A DNA stretch of 59,864 nucleotides, from assembly GCA_028287105.1 (NCBI GenBank), contig JAQBQH010000382.1, positions 1-59,864 on the forward strand, written 5' to 3'. The translations under genes were made by a program, and so were the position numbers. Each line of letters starts with the position of its first letter. Position 1 is the first letter of the stretch. The DNA comes from Myxococcales bacterium (GTDB taxonomy: Bacteria; Myxococcota_A; Polyangia; Palsa-1104). Shown here in pieces: positions 43,095 to 52,227 of this stretch. Below the pieces are notes generated by a model. It had not been told where the DNA came from, searched no databases, and saw only the letters and a list, made by a program, of their open reading frames with translations.

Positions 43095-44528
43095 GTGCCT
43101 TCTCCGCGCGAACGAGTCGTTACCGGCATCGCGGGTCTCGATGCCGTTCTCGAAGGCGGCCTCTTGCGAGGGTCGTCGACGCTGATCGTCGGGCCCGCCG
43201 GATCGGGCAAGACGGTGTTGACGAATCAGATCAGCTTCAACCTGGCGCGACGCGGCGGGCGAGCCATCTACGTCACCCTCCTCACCGAGTCGCATGGCCA
43301 CATCGTCTCCAACCTCTCGACGCTCGACTTCTTCGATGCCAACGCCGTCGGCGACGCCGTCTATTACGTGAGCGGCGCCGCTCCACTGCTCGAGACCGGC
43401 GGAGCGGCGCTCCTGCAGATGATCACGGAGCTGGTGCACGAGCGCCGGCCGACCGTCCTCACGATCGACTGCCTGAACACCGTGCAGCTGCACCTCGACA
43501 ACGAGCAGGCCTTTCGCACCTTCCTCCGCGACCTCGACGAGGTCCTCGCCATCCACGGCTGCACCGGCCTCTACGTGGGCCACCTCGAGACCGCTTCCAT
43601 CGCGGGCGCATTCCCGGTCGTCGACACCATCCTGCGGCTCGATCACGAGCGCGCCGGCACCAACGCGATGCGTCGGCTGCAGGTCACCAAGTCTCGCGGC
43701 AGCGGCGCGCTCGAGGGGCAGCACGCCGTCGTCATCTCGCGGGCCGGGCTGACCGTCTTCCCGCGGCTCGAGTCGATGGCCGCGGCGGAGGCGCCCTCCG
43801 AAGAGAGCTCGCGGCCGCGGCTGTCGTTTGGCATCCCGTCGATCGACGATCTCGTGGGCGGCGGATTGCCGCAGCGCACGAGCACCGTCCTCCTCGGTGC
43901 GCCGGGGAGCGGCAAGACCCTCTTGGCGACGAGCTTCCTCGCCGCCGGCGCGGCGGCCGGCGACCCAGGGCTCTATTTCGGATTTTTCGAGTGGCCGAGC
44001 CGCATCGTCGAGGGCGCGGCGCGAGTCGGCATCCCGCTCGCGCGCGAGGTCGAACGCGGCGCCGTCGAGATGCTGTGGCGCCCGCCATACCGCGGCAACG
44101 TCGACGCGCTGGCGCTGGAGCTGTTCGCGGCGATTGAGCGGCGCAAGGTGCGGCGGCTCGTCGTCGACGGGCTGATCGGCCTGGTGCGGTCGGGTCTGTT
44201 CGAGGAGCGGATGATGCCCTTCTTCGCCGCGTTCACCAACGAGCTGCGCCGCATGAGCGTGACGGCCATCTTGACCGACGAGACCGCGAACCTCGCGCCG
44301 TCGGACGTGACGGTGCCGTATGAGACCGCGTCGCTGCTGGCCGAGAACCTCGTAGCGATCGGATATCGCGAGGTCGGTCCCATGCTCGAGCGGGTGATCG
44401 CGGTGCTGAAGCTGCGCTACGGCAACTACGACCGCTGCGTCCACCGCTTTCAGATCGGCGCCGAGGGCCTTTCGGTGGGCGACGCGATCGCGACCGAGGC
44501 CGGAGCGGGTCCGGCGGGAGGTCGATAG
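43095..44528 (+). CDS. KaiC-like double-domain RecA/ATPase (copy C)
   Basis: Protein of 477 residues. The Walker A motifs are GPAGSGKT (33-40) and GAPGSGKT (268-275); Walker B-like strands are VLTIDCLNTV and RLVVDGLIGL. The catalytic-acid positions read LTESH in domain 1 and FFEWP in domain 2. It starts at a GTG without a clear ribosome site. Its stop shares a base with the start of a receiver gene (TAGTG). It diverges from copies A and B in both domains, so it is probably an older paralogue rather than a recent duplicate. Confidence 0.92.
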   Translation: MPSPRERVVTGIAGLDAVLEGGLLRGSSTLIVGPAGSGKTVLTNQISFNLARRGGRAIYVTLLTESHGHIVSNLSTLDFFDANAVGDAVYYVSGAAPLLETGGAALLQMITELVHERRPTVLTIDCLNTVQLHLDNEQAFRTFLRDLDEVLAIHGCTGLYVGHLETASIAGAFPVVDTILRLDHERAGTNAMRRLQVTKSRGSGALEGQHAVVISRAGLTVFPRLESMAAAEAPSEESSRPRLSFGIPSIDDLVGGGLPQRTSTVLLGAPGSGKTLLATSFLAAGAAAGDPGLYFGFFEWPSRIVEGAARVGIPLAREVERGAVEMLWRPPYRGNVDALALELFAAIERRKVRRLVVDGLIGLVRSGLFEERMMPFFAAFTNELRRMSVTAILTDETANLAPSDVTVPYETASLLAENLVAIGYREVGPMLERVIAVLKLRYGNYDRCVHRFQIGAEGLSVGDAIATEAGAGPAGGR

Positions 44529-44899
44529 TGGCGGTCATCCTCGTGGCGGACGACGAGCTGGCGATCGTTCAGACGCTGACGCTGCTTCTGAACATGGAGC
44601 AGCACCACGTGATCGGCGCCGCCAACGGCGCCGATGCGCTCGACGCCGCGCGCAAGGCCCCGCCCGACATCATCGTGACCGACATCATGATGCCGCGGCT
44701 CAACGGCCTCGATCTATGCCGTGCGCTGCAGTCCGACGAGCGGCTGCGCCACATCCCGGTGATCCTGATGACGGCGAGCCCGACCCACGTCGGCAACGGC
44801 GCGGGCTGTCGCTACGCGGGGCTGCTGATCAAGCCGTTCGAGTTCGACGATCTCATGCGCACTCTCGCCACGGCGCTCGGGGACGCGCACGTCGACTAG
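44528..44899 (+). CDS. Single-domain response regulator coupled to KaiC-C
   Basis: Protein of 123 residues, receiver only: ILVADDELA acidic pocket, Asp52 in VTDIMMPRLNG, MTAS switch residue and LIKPF lysine. It starts at a GTG that overlaps the KaiC-C stop by one base, so it is translationally coupled. Likely the phospho-partner of KaiC-C, with the kinase elsewhere. Confidence 0.93.
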   Translation: MAVILVADDELAIVQTLTLLLNMEQHHVIGAANGADALDAARKAPPDIIVTDIMMPRLNGLDLCRALQSDERLRHIPVILMTASPTHVGNGAGCRYAGLLIKPFEFDDLMRTLATALGDAHVD

Positions 44900-44927
44900 T
44901 GAGCGTAGCGGCCGGGAACGCGGAGCG

Positions 44928-45680
44928 TCAGCCGCCGGCGCTCGCCCGGTCGGCACCGCGCGCGTGCTGGCTCGAGCGATAGGCCGCCCGCCGGAGCGCG
45001 TGCACGAAGCCGCGCGGCTCGATGCCGCGCGCGGTCAGATAGGGCCAGAAGCGCAGCGCCTGCTCGTCGATGGTCACGGGGCCGATGAGCTCGATCGTGA
45101 CGATCGGCTGCCAGCTGCTGGTGCCGCGCCGCTTGGCCTCGAGCGTGAAGCGCGCCGCGCCGTCGGCCACCGCGCGCGCGAGTCGCTCGGCACGCCCGCC
45201 CTCGGACGCGCGCGGCGGCGATGGCACCGCGCGCAGATAGACCAGACCCACGCCCTCGAGCATGAACGGCGACACCCCGTAGTAGTCGTTGGCCAGAAAG
45301 TCGTGCACGTGCGTGCTCAGTGGCGCGAACGGCATCGTCCACGGATGGCGGATGGTGGCGAGCAACAGATCCTGATCGCCCGGCTCGGCCTCTGCCGACG
45401 GCTCGGCGCGCCGGCGAAAGCGAATGGCCACGCCGAGGACGTCGGGCAGCTCCTTGCGTCCCCGCCACCACGCGCTCGAGAGGCGCATCAGGGCCGGTCC
45501 CGCCAGGCGCGCCGCCACCTCGGGCATCGCCGTCGCCGTCGCCGGCGCGACGCGCGCCTGGTAGATCACGCCATCGGGGTGGAACATGCGCGCGTGACGC
45601 ACGGCGCTCACGGCGCCGGTGATGGGGGCCAACAGGGCACCCATGGCGCGACCGATCATCTCAGAAGCCGCCTTCCTCAT
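44928..45680 (-). CDS. Catalase-fold-like protein of unknown function
   Basis: Protein of 250 residues. The run HPDGVIYQARVAP, 'LAGPALMRLSSAWWRG', LPDVLGVAIRF and DQDLLLATIRHP resembles the beta-barrel core of catalase-related proteins, but the distal Asn and proximal Tyr haem residues are not evident, so enzymatic activity is doubtful. The C-terminus (FWPYLTARGIEPRGFVHALR) is conserved-looking. The ATG at 45680 is tentative; an ATG near 45659 would shorten it by seven residues. Confidence 0.7.
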   Translation of the reverse strand: MRKAASEMIGRAMGALLAPITGAVSAVRHARMFHPDGVIYQARVAPATATAMPEVAARLAGPALMRLSSAWWRGRKELPDVLGVAIRFRRRAEPSAEAEPGDQDLLLATIRHPWTMPFAPLSTHVHDFLANDYYGVSPFMLEGVGLVYLRAVPSPPRASEGGRAERLARAVADGAARFTLEAKRRGTSSWQPIVTIELIGPVTIDEQALRFWPYLTARGIEPRGFVHALRRAAYRSSQHARGADRASAGG

Positions 45681-45884
45681 TCACTTCAACGTAAGCCGCT
45701 CGGGCGCGGCGGCATGACGCCGCCCTCGAGGCCGCCGTCGAAGAGGAGCAGCGTGCCGGCGTTGTCGACCCGTGGTAGGCGAGCAGGCGCCGGCGCGAAA
45801 GGCGAGCAGCGACAGCAAGCACAGGGTTGGCCGCCTGCGCGCGGACGTACCGCACCGGCCCGCTTGCTGTCACACTAGACTGGA

Positions 45885-47129
45885 ATGATCGCCGCTGCCG
45901 CCTGGCTGCTCCTGTTCTTTGGTGGAGGCGGCCTCGTCTTCGCCTTCAACGCGCTGCGCCCGAGGTACGCGCCGGCCGCCGTCGCTGCCGCCAGCTTCTT
46001 CGCGGGCTGGCTCACCGCCGAGCTCTCGCTGCACATCCTCGTCTTCCAGACCTTCGCGCTCGGGCTCTTGTGCTGGGAGGGAGCGCTGACGTCGTGGGTC
46101 GGGCGCGTCGGCGCCGTCGCCACCTGCAGCACCATCGTGCTCTTACTGGTGTCGCTGCGACAGAGCCTGGCCTCGGGCGGCGTCGTCGACGCGGCGCTCG
46201 TCGACTTCATCCATCACGATCCGCCGCCGCCGGGCCTCCGTTGGAAGCCGCTCTTGATGCCGCTGCCGGTGCGTCACGACAAGGTCGAGCGGCTGCGCAA
46301 TCGCGTCTATCACGACGACGGCACGCTGCGCCTACGCCTCGATGTCTTTCGCCAGCGCGACGCCGACCACGGCCCGACCGCGGCGCGCCGCCCGGTGCTC
46401 ATCTATGTGCACGGCGGCGCCTGGGTCATCGGCAACAAGGAGCATCAGGGGCTGCCGATGCTGCACCACTTCGCCGCGCTCGGCTGGGTCTGCTTCAGCA
46501 TCAACTATCGCTTGAGCCCGCGCGCGACCTTTCCCGACGCCATCATCGACGTCAAGCGCGCCATCGCCTGGGTGCGCGCGCACGCCGCCGAGCATGGCGC
46601 CGATCCCGACTTCATCGTCGTCAGCGGCAACTCCGCCGGCGGACATCTCGCGTCGCTGGCGGCGCTGACGCCGGGCACGCGCGAGTGGCAGCCCGGCTTC
46701 GAGAGCGCCGACACCTCGGTGGCCGCCTGCCTCTCGTTCTACGGCATCTACGACTTCGGCGACCGGCACGGCCACTGGCACAACCGCGGCCTGCAGGAGA
46801 TCTTGCAGCGCTACGTGATGAAGGCGCGCCTCGCCGACGCGCCCGAGCGCTTCGAGGCCGCCTCGCCCATCGCGCACGTCGGCCCGCACGCGCCGCCCTT
46901 CCTGGTCGTCCACGGCGAGCGCGACAGCCTGGTGCCGGTGGCCGAGGCGCGCGCGTTCGTGAGGACGCTGCGCGCGGCGACGTCGGCGCACTGCGTGTAC
47001 ATCGAGGTTCCCGGCGCACAGCACGCCTTCGAGGTCTTCCCGTCGGTGCGCACGCTGCACCTCTTGCGCGGGCTCGAGCGCTTCGCCGTCCACGTGCATC
47101 GCGACTACCTGGCCGCGCGCGTCCGCTAG
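45885..47129 (+). CDS. Membrane-anchored alpha/beta hydrolase (HSL/esterase-type)
   Basis: Protein of 414 residues. The first ~100 residues hold about three hydrophobic segments, then an alpha/beta-hydrolase domain. The oxyanion motif is YVHGGAWVIG, the nucleophile elbow is GNSAGGH, the acid lies in HGERDSLVPV and the catalytic His in GAQHAFEVF, as in hormone-sensitive-lipase-like esterases. The catalytic domain is probably cytoplasmic or periplasmic next to the membrane; the substrate is unknown. Confidence 0.9.
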   Translation: MIAAAAWLLLFFGGGGLVFAFNALRPRYAPAAVAAASFFAGWLTAELSLHILVFQTFALGLLCWEGALTSWVGRVGAVATCSTIVLLLVSLRQSLASGGVVDAALVDFIHHDPPPPGLRWKPLLMPLPVRHDKVERLRNRVYHDDGTLRLRLDVFRQRDADHGPTAARRPVLIYVHGGAWVIGNKEHQGLPMLHHFAALGWVCFSINYRLSPRATFPDAIIDVKRAIAWVRAHAAEHGADPDFIVVSGNSAGGHLASLAALTPGTREWQPGFESADTSVAACLSFYGIYDFGDRHGHWHNRGLQEILQRYVMKARLADAPERFEAASPIAHVGPHAPPFLVVHGERDSLVPVAEARAFVRTLRAATSAHCVYIEVPGAQHAFEVFPSVRTLHLLRGLERFAVHVHRDYLAARVR

Positions 47130-47135
47130 CGGTGT

Positions 47136-47151
47136 GACAACAACTGTTGTC
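47136..47151. promoter_or_regulatory. 16-bp palindrome before the TPR gene
   Basis: GACAACA-AC-TGTTGTC has perfect 7-bp arms around a 2-bp centre, too tight for a terminator loop. It sits between the esterase stop and the TPR protein. A repressor site for a TetR- or GntR-like dimer is the likeliest reading. Confidence 0.45.
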
Positions 47152-47317
47152 TACCCGGGCAGAACGGCCAGCATACCCCCGCCCACATGTGGTTTCAGGG
47201 CGACCCCGGGCGCCGACGCCGCCGCACAATGGCGAGCGATTCAGGCTGGTTGTTGGCGTGGCCGCCAACGCCACGCAGGCGCGCGAGTTGGCCAGCGACT
47301 TGCTCTTGTTCGGCGGC

Positions 47318-50300
47318 ATGCGTCAAATCATCCAGGTCGTCGAAAGTGATTGGGCGGACGCGGCTACCAACATCGCACCGTCCCAGATCGAAGCGCTGCT
47401 CGCTCGTGCCGAGCTGGCCGCCGATCCGATCGTCCAGGCGACGTACCTCGTAGAGGCCGCGACCCTCTGTGAGGCCGAGGCCGCGACCGATCACGCCTTC
47501 CTCGTCCGCTGCACCGCCTATCGCGTCGCGCCGAACGCCGGCGCGCGTGTGGAGCTCGAGCGGCTCGCGACGCTCACCGGCCGCCTCGCGGAGCTCGACG
47601 AGCTCCTGACCGAGACGACCCCGGGCCTGCCGCCCGACGAGCGCGCGCAGGCCTCGTGCGATCTCGGTCGGCTGCGGCTGCGCCGGCTGCGCTCGCCCGA
47701 CCGCGCGCTCGAGGCGCTCGATCTCTCGCTGGCGCTGCACGACAGCGGCGAAGCGGTCATGCTGCGCGCCGACGCCCTCGAGGAGCTGGGCCGCTGGACC
47801 GAGCTCGCGACGGTGCTGGCCGGCCTCGCCGAGACGGCGCGCTCCGCCGAAGAGGCGTGCCGCATCCTCATGCGCCTGGCCGATGCGCTCGAGCGCGGCG
47901 CCGGCGACTCGAACGGCGCCGAGGAGGTCTGCCTGCAGGCGCTCGGCCTCGACCGCACCCACGCCGGCGCGCGCGCCCGCCTCGAGCGCCTGTGCCGCGC
48001 GCGCGGCGACCTCGGCGCGCTCCTCGCCCTCGTCGAAGATCGCGTCGCCATCACGCCGCCCGAGCAGCAGGAGCCGCTCCTGCGTCAGGCGGCGGAGCTG
48101 TGCGTGGAGCTCGGACGCCACGCCGAAGCCGCCGACCACTACGAAGATCTGCGCGCCCGCCATCCGGGCGACCTGGCGCCGCTGCGCGCGCTCGAGCGCA
48201 TCTATGCCACCGACGGGCGGCTGCGCAAACAGATCTCGGTGCTCGAAGATCTGGTCGGGCTCGTCGAGAGCAAGCGCGAGCACGCCGCGTTCCATCGCAA
48301 GCTGGCGGCCGCCTGGAGCGAGGTCGGCGAGCCGGCGCGCGCCATCGAGTCGTTCGAGTGGCTGCTCTCCTATGATCCCACCGAGCCGGTCTTCGACGCG
48401 CTCAAGCTCCTCTACGTCGCCGAGAGCCGCTATGGCGCGCTCGCCGACGCCTACGCGCGCCATCTCCGCGCCGCCGAACCGTCGCGCCGCCGCACGCTGC
48501 GCCTCGAGCTGGCCATGCTCTACGAGCAGAAGCTCCACGACATCGGCCAGGCGATCGGCTGCTGGCAGGCGATGCTCGACGACGACGAGCGTGACGCCGA
48601 GGCGCTCGAGTCGCTGGCGCGGCTCTACGAATCGCTCGAGGACTTCGATCGCGCCAGCCAGATGGTCGAGCGCTGGGCGGCGCTCGCCGATGGCCACGAG
48701 CGGGCGCTGCGGCTGTCGCGCGCCGCCGAGTTCACCGCCCGCCTCGACGACGCGACGCGCGCCCACCGCCTGTGCGAGCGCGCCTTCGCGGCCGATCCGA
48801 GCTGCCTGCCGGCACGACTCGGGCTGGCCGCCTCGCATCGCCGCCGCGGCGAGCTGTCGCGCGCCGACGAGCTGATCGCGGCCGCCCTCGCCGGCAAGGA
48901 CGCCGGCTCGACCGAGCTCACGTGCGAGCTGGCGGCGCTGCGCGAGGCGGAAGGCGATCTGGCCGGCGCGCTCGCGCAGCATCGCGCCATCCTCGCCCGC
49001 ACCGCCGACGACGGCGCCGCGCGGCGACGCGCCTGCGCGCTGGCGCTCCGCCTGGGGCTGTTCGCCGAAGCGCTCGAGCTGGCCGCGCCGCTACCCGACG
49101 ACGGCCCCACCGAGCTGCGCCTCGAGCGCTGGCTGCTCGTCTCGCGCGCCGCGCACGCCAGCGGCGATCGCAAGCTCGCCAGCGACGCCAGTGCCCGCGC
49201 CGCCGCGCTGGCGCCCGATCGGCTCGAGGTGCGCCGCCTCCGCGCCGAGCAGCTCCTCCTCGACGGCGCCGCCGGCGAGGCCGAGGCCATCGTCACCGGC
49301 CTCGACGCCGAGCGCGACCGCATGTCGCTCGCCGATCGCACCGCGCTCGCCTATCTGGCGGGTGAGTGCGCGCGCGCCCGCGGCGACGCCGAGACGGCGC
49401 TGGCGCGCTTTCACGAAGCCGTGGCGCTCGATCCGGCGCACCGTCTGGCGCTCCGTCAGTCGCTCGATCTGTCGGTGGAGCTCGAGCGCTGGAACGACAG
49501 CGTGACCGCGCTCGAGACGCTCGTGTCGATCGAGCGCGATCGCAAGATCCGCGCGCGCTACCGCCATCTGGCCGGCCACGTCTGCGAGGAGAACCTCGGC
49601 GACGACGACAAGGCGCTCGCCCACTATCGCGCCGCGCTCGCCGACGACGCCGACCATCCGCGCTGCGCCGAGCGCATCGAGTCGCTCTTCCGTCGCCGCG
49701 GCGACTTCGCCGGGCTGGCCGAGCACGCTGCGCGAGCGCTCGAGCGTCTCGGCGAGCAGGGCGACGTCGCCCTCCGCGCGCGGCTCTGGTCGGTGCTCGC
49801 CGATGCCGCCACCGGGCTCGGCGATCGCGACGGCACCATCGCGGCGCTCGAAGTGGTCGCGCGACTCGACCCGCGCCACTACGACGCGCGCCGCCGGCTC
49901 GCGTCGCTGCATCTGCAGGCCGGTCCCGACGCGGCCGACAAGGCGATCCTCGCGCAGCACGAGCTCCTCCGCCTCGATCCGGCGTACGTGCCGTCCTATC
50001 GCGCGCTGGCCGCGCTCTACGAGCGCACGGGGCAGATCGCCCGCGGCGCCGCGTGCGAGCGGGCCGCGCAGCTGCTCTCGAGCCGCGACAGCGACACGGC
50101 CGGCGGCGCACGCGCCTGGTCGCCGGCGCCCGAGCTGGCGACGCGCCCGCTGACTGCCGCCGATTGGACGCTGCTTCAGCACCCCGACGAAGATCGCTAC
50201 GTCTCGCTCCTGGCCGGCCTGGTGGCGCCGCTCCTGGCCGCCACCGCGGCGCTGCCGATGGATCGCGCCCGTCGCTGGCCCGGCGTTCCGGTGCCGCGCA

Positions 50301-50980
50301 ACGACATGCGCCCCTTCGTGCAGGCCGCCAACCACGTGGCACGCATCCTCGGGCTGCCGATGCCCGAGCTCTTCGCCTCCAACGATCAGATGGCGCCGAT
50401 GCGCTTCGTCTGGGGCAGCGTCAAGCAGGCGGTGCGGCCGGTGCTCGTCATCGGCGTGCCGCTCCTCGGCGATCGCCGCCGCATGGCCGACCTGGTACCG
50501 GCGGTGGCGCTCGACATGGCGCAGCTCCGGCCCGAGCGCAACCTCCGCCTCTTCGTGCACGATCCGGACGTCCTGGCGCTCATCATGCGCGCCGTGATGG
50601 CGGTGGCGCACGACGAGGAGCCGGCTCCCGAAGCGAAGGTGACGGCGGCGGCGCTCGAGCGCTGGCTGCCGCCGGTGGCGCTCGATCAGCTCAGCGTCGT
50701 CGGACGGCGCCTGCGCGAGGAGGGCCACGACGTCACCCGCCTGGCCGCGCAATGGCTGCGCGCCGCCGACCTGACCGCCGCCCGCGCGGCGCTGGTCTTG
50801 ACCGGCGATCTCGAGCGCACCATGGCCGCCGTCGAGGCGCGCGCCTCCGACGAAAACGCCGCCCGCGGCGCCACGCGCGAGCTCATCTGGGCCAGCATCA
50901 CCGACGCGCTGTGGACCGTGCGCGATCGCATCATCGCCGCCGGCGCGCCGATGGCCCCCCGCACCGCCGCCTCGGTCTGA
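47318..50980 (+). CDS. Large tetratricopeptide-repeat protein
   Basis: Protein of about 1,220 residues (longer if an upstream GTG or TTG between 47147 and 47270 is used; the frame stays open). It is built almost entirely of helix-pair repeats of ~34-40 residues with recurring A-x-x-LY/LGL and RA signatures, for example DHYEDLRARHPGDLAPLRAL and KALAHYRAALADDADHPRCA. The last ~300 residues are a non-repeat domain (AANHVARILGLPMPELFAS, VLVIGVPLLGDRRRMADLV). There is no signal peptide, so it is probably a cytoplasmic scaffold. An ECF sigma gene follows 62 bp later. Confidence 0.85.
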   Translation: MRQIIQVVESDWADAATNIAPSQIEALLARAELAADPIVQATYLVEAATLCEAEAATDHAFLVRCTAYRVAPNAGARVELERLATLTGRLAELDELLTETTPGLPPDERAQASCDLGRLRLRRLRSPDRALEALDLSLALHDSGEAVMLRADALEELGRWTELATVLAGLAETARSAEEACRILMRLADALERGAGDSNGAEEVCLQALGLDRTHAGARARLERLCRARGDLGALLALVEDRVAITPPEQQEPLLRQAAELCVELGRHAEAADHYEDLRARHPGDLAPLRALERIYATDGRLRKQISVLEDLVGLVESKREHAAFHRKLAAAWSEVGEPARAIESFEWLLSYDPTEPVFDALKLLYVAESRYGALADAYARHLRAAEPSRRRTLRLELAMLYEQKLHDIGQAIGCWQAMLDDDERDAEALESLARLYESLEDFDRASQMVERWAALADGHERALRLSRAAEFTARLDDATRAHRLCERAFAADPSCLPARLGLAASHRRRGELSRADELIAAALAGKDAGSTELTCELAALREAEGDLAGALAQHRAILARTADDGAARRRACALALRLGLFAEALELAAPLPDDGPTELRLERWLLVSRAAHASGDRKLASDASARAAALAPDRLEVRRLRAEQLLLDGAAGEAEAIVTGLDAERDRMSLADRTALAYLAGECARARGDAETALARFHEAVALDPAHRLALRQSLDLSVELERWNDSVTALETLVSIERDRKIRARYRHLAGHVCEENLGDDDKALAHYRAALADDADHPRCAERIESLFRRRGDFAGLAEHAARALERLGEQGDVALRARLWSVLADAATGLGDRDGTIAALEVVARLDPRHYDARRRLASLHLQAGPDAADKAILAQHELLRLDPAYVPSYRALAALYERTGQIARGAACERAAQLLSSRDSDTAGGARAWSPAPELATRPLTAADWTLLQHPDEDRYVSLLAGLVAPLLAATAALPMDRARRWPGVPVPRNDMRPFVQAANHVARILGLPMPELFASNDQMAPMRFVWGSVKQAVRPVLVIGVPLLGDRRRMADLVPAVALDMAQLRPERNLRLFVHDPDVLALIMRAVMAVAHDEEPAPEAKVTAAALERWLPPVALDQLSVVGRRLREEGHDVTRLAAQWLRAADLTAARAALVLTGDLERTMAAVEARASDENAARGATRELIWASITDALWTVRDRIIAAGAPMAPRTAASV

Positions 50981-51042
50981 CCCGCTTTGTAACCTTTTCG
51001 CGCCGCCGCGCTCCATACTCGTGGATGCGTGAGGCCAACCCG

Positions 51043-51735
51043 ATGAACAGCGGCCGCCCCGTCGTGGTCGACAACCGCCTGCTCGACGACCAGGAGGTCG
51101 TGACCCGCGTCCTCGCCGGCGAGAATGCGCTCTTCGAGATCCTCATGCGCCGCTACAACCAGCGGCTCTTTCGCACGGTGCGGTCGATCCTCCGCTCGGA
51201 CGCCGAGGCCGAGGACGCGGTGCAGCAGGCGTACATCTCCGCCTACACCAAGCTGGCGCAGTTCGCCGGCGCGGCGCTCTTCTCGACGTGGCTGACGCGC
51301 ATCGCCGTCCACGAAGCGCTGGCCCGCACGCGCCGCCGCAACCGCCTGGCCGAGGTCGACCTGGAGGAGCTGGAAGCCATGAAGCCGATCGTCTCCCCCG
51401 AGCGCAGCCCCGAGGAGCAGCTCTCCGGCCGCGAGGATGCGGCGCAGCTCGAGGCGGTCATCGACGCGCTGCCCGAGGGCTACCGCGTCGTCTTCATGCT
51501 GCGCGAAGTGCAGCAGCTCTCGGTCGCCGAGACCGCCGAGTGCCTCGAGCTCTCCGAGGAGAACGTCAAGGTCCGCCTGCATCGCGCCAAGGCGATGCTG
51601 CGCGACGCGCTCTACGCGCGCTTGGAGAGCGCGGCGCCGCGCAGCTATCCGTTCCTCGGCGCGCGCTGCGATCGCATGGTCGCCGCCGTCATGGTGGCGA
51701 TCATCGCGATTCGCGACAACCCTGTCGTGAATTAG
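51043..51735 (+). CDS. ECF-type RNA polymerase sigma factor
   Basis: Protein of 230 residues. Region 2 shows YNQRLFRTVRSILRSDAEAE, DAVQQAYISAYTKLAQF and FSTWLTRIAVHEAL. Region 4 shows LPEGYRVVFMLREVQQLSVAE and LSEENVKVRLHRAKAML. A ~40-residue tail (RSYPFLGARCDRMVAAVMVA) follows. ATG 51043 with GAGG upstream was chosen over ATG 51025. A TGTAACC box at 50988-50994 may mark an autoregulated promoter. No adjacent anti-sigma gene is visible. Confidence 0.93.
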   Translation: MNSGRPVVVDNRLLDDQEVVTRVLAGENALFEILMRRYNQRLFRTVRSILRSDAEAEDAVQQAYISAYTKLAQFAGAALFSTWLTRIAVHEALARTRRRNRLAEVDLEELEAMKPIVSPERSPEEQLSGREDAAQLEAVIDALPEGYRVVFMLREVQQLSVAETAECLELSEENVKVRLHRAKAMLRDALYARLESAAPRSYPFLGARCDRMVAAVMVAIIAIRDNPVVN

Positions 51736-51812
51736 AGCGCGTTCTCCGCGGCGCTGGCCGCTGTTCGAATCCGTCGGAGTCGCTGTCGCCGCTGCTGCGC
51801 GCGGCGGAGCTG

Positions 51813-52199
51813 GTGGTGCGCGTCTTCTGCGTCGGCGAGGCGATCTCGATTCCGCTCCTGCGCGGCACGGCGCGCGCGACCACCCACCACCCGCTCTTGC
51901 GCGCGGTCTTGCACCGCATCGTCAAAGACGAGGCTGCTCATGGCCGCTTCGGCTGGATCTTTCTCGACTGGGCCATCGACTTCCTCGACAGCGACGCGCG
52001 CGCCCACCTGGCCGCGATCGCGCGCGACGAGATGGCCAAGCTCCTCGAGAGCTGGGACCAGATGAAGCCGCAGCCCGCCGCCGCCGACGACGTCCACGCG
52101 CTCGGCTGGATGGAGTCCCAGGCCTACGTCGACCTGGCGCGCCTCACGCTCGACACCGACGTTCGCCAGCCGCTGCGCGCGAGCGGCTTCTCCGTCTGA
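51813..52199 (+). pseudogene. Truncated ferritin-like protein remnant
   Basis: About 128 residues from a GTG at 51813, but the family-like sequence already begins at LLRAAELVV (from ~51783) with no start codon upstream before the sigma stop. VFCVGEAISIPLL, KDEAAHGRFGWIFLDWAI and ARDEMAKLLESW are the C-terminal helices of a diiron ferritin-like protein, including the E-x-x-H pair. The N-terminal helices, which should supply the other ligands, are missing. Probably a decayed gene, possibly cut when the sigma gene was placed here. Confidence 0.5.
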
Positions 52200-52227
52200 C
52201 GCCGCCGCGGCCTAGGTGATTCGCGCT

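Noticed and set aside
45661-45873. Small minus-strand ORF of 70 codons before the catalase-like gene
   Set aside because: Arg/Ala/Ser-rich, no ribosome site, no domain; looks like high-GC noise in the 200-bp gap.
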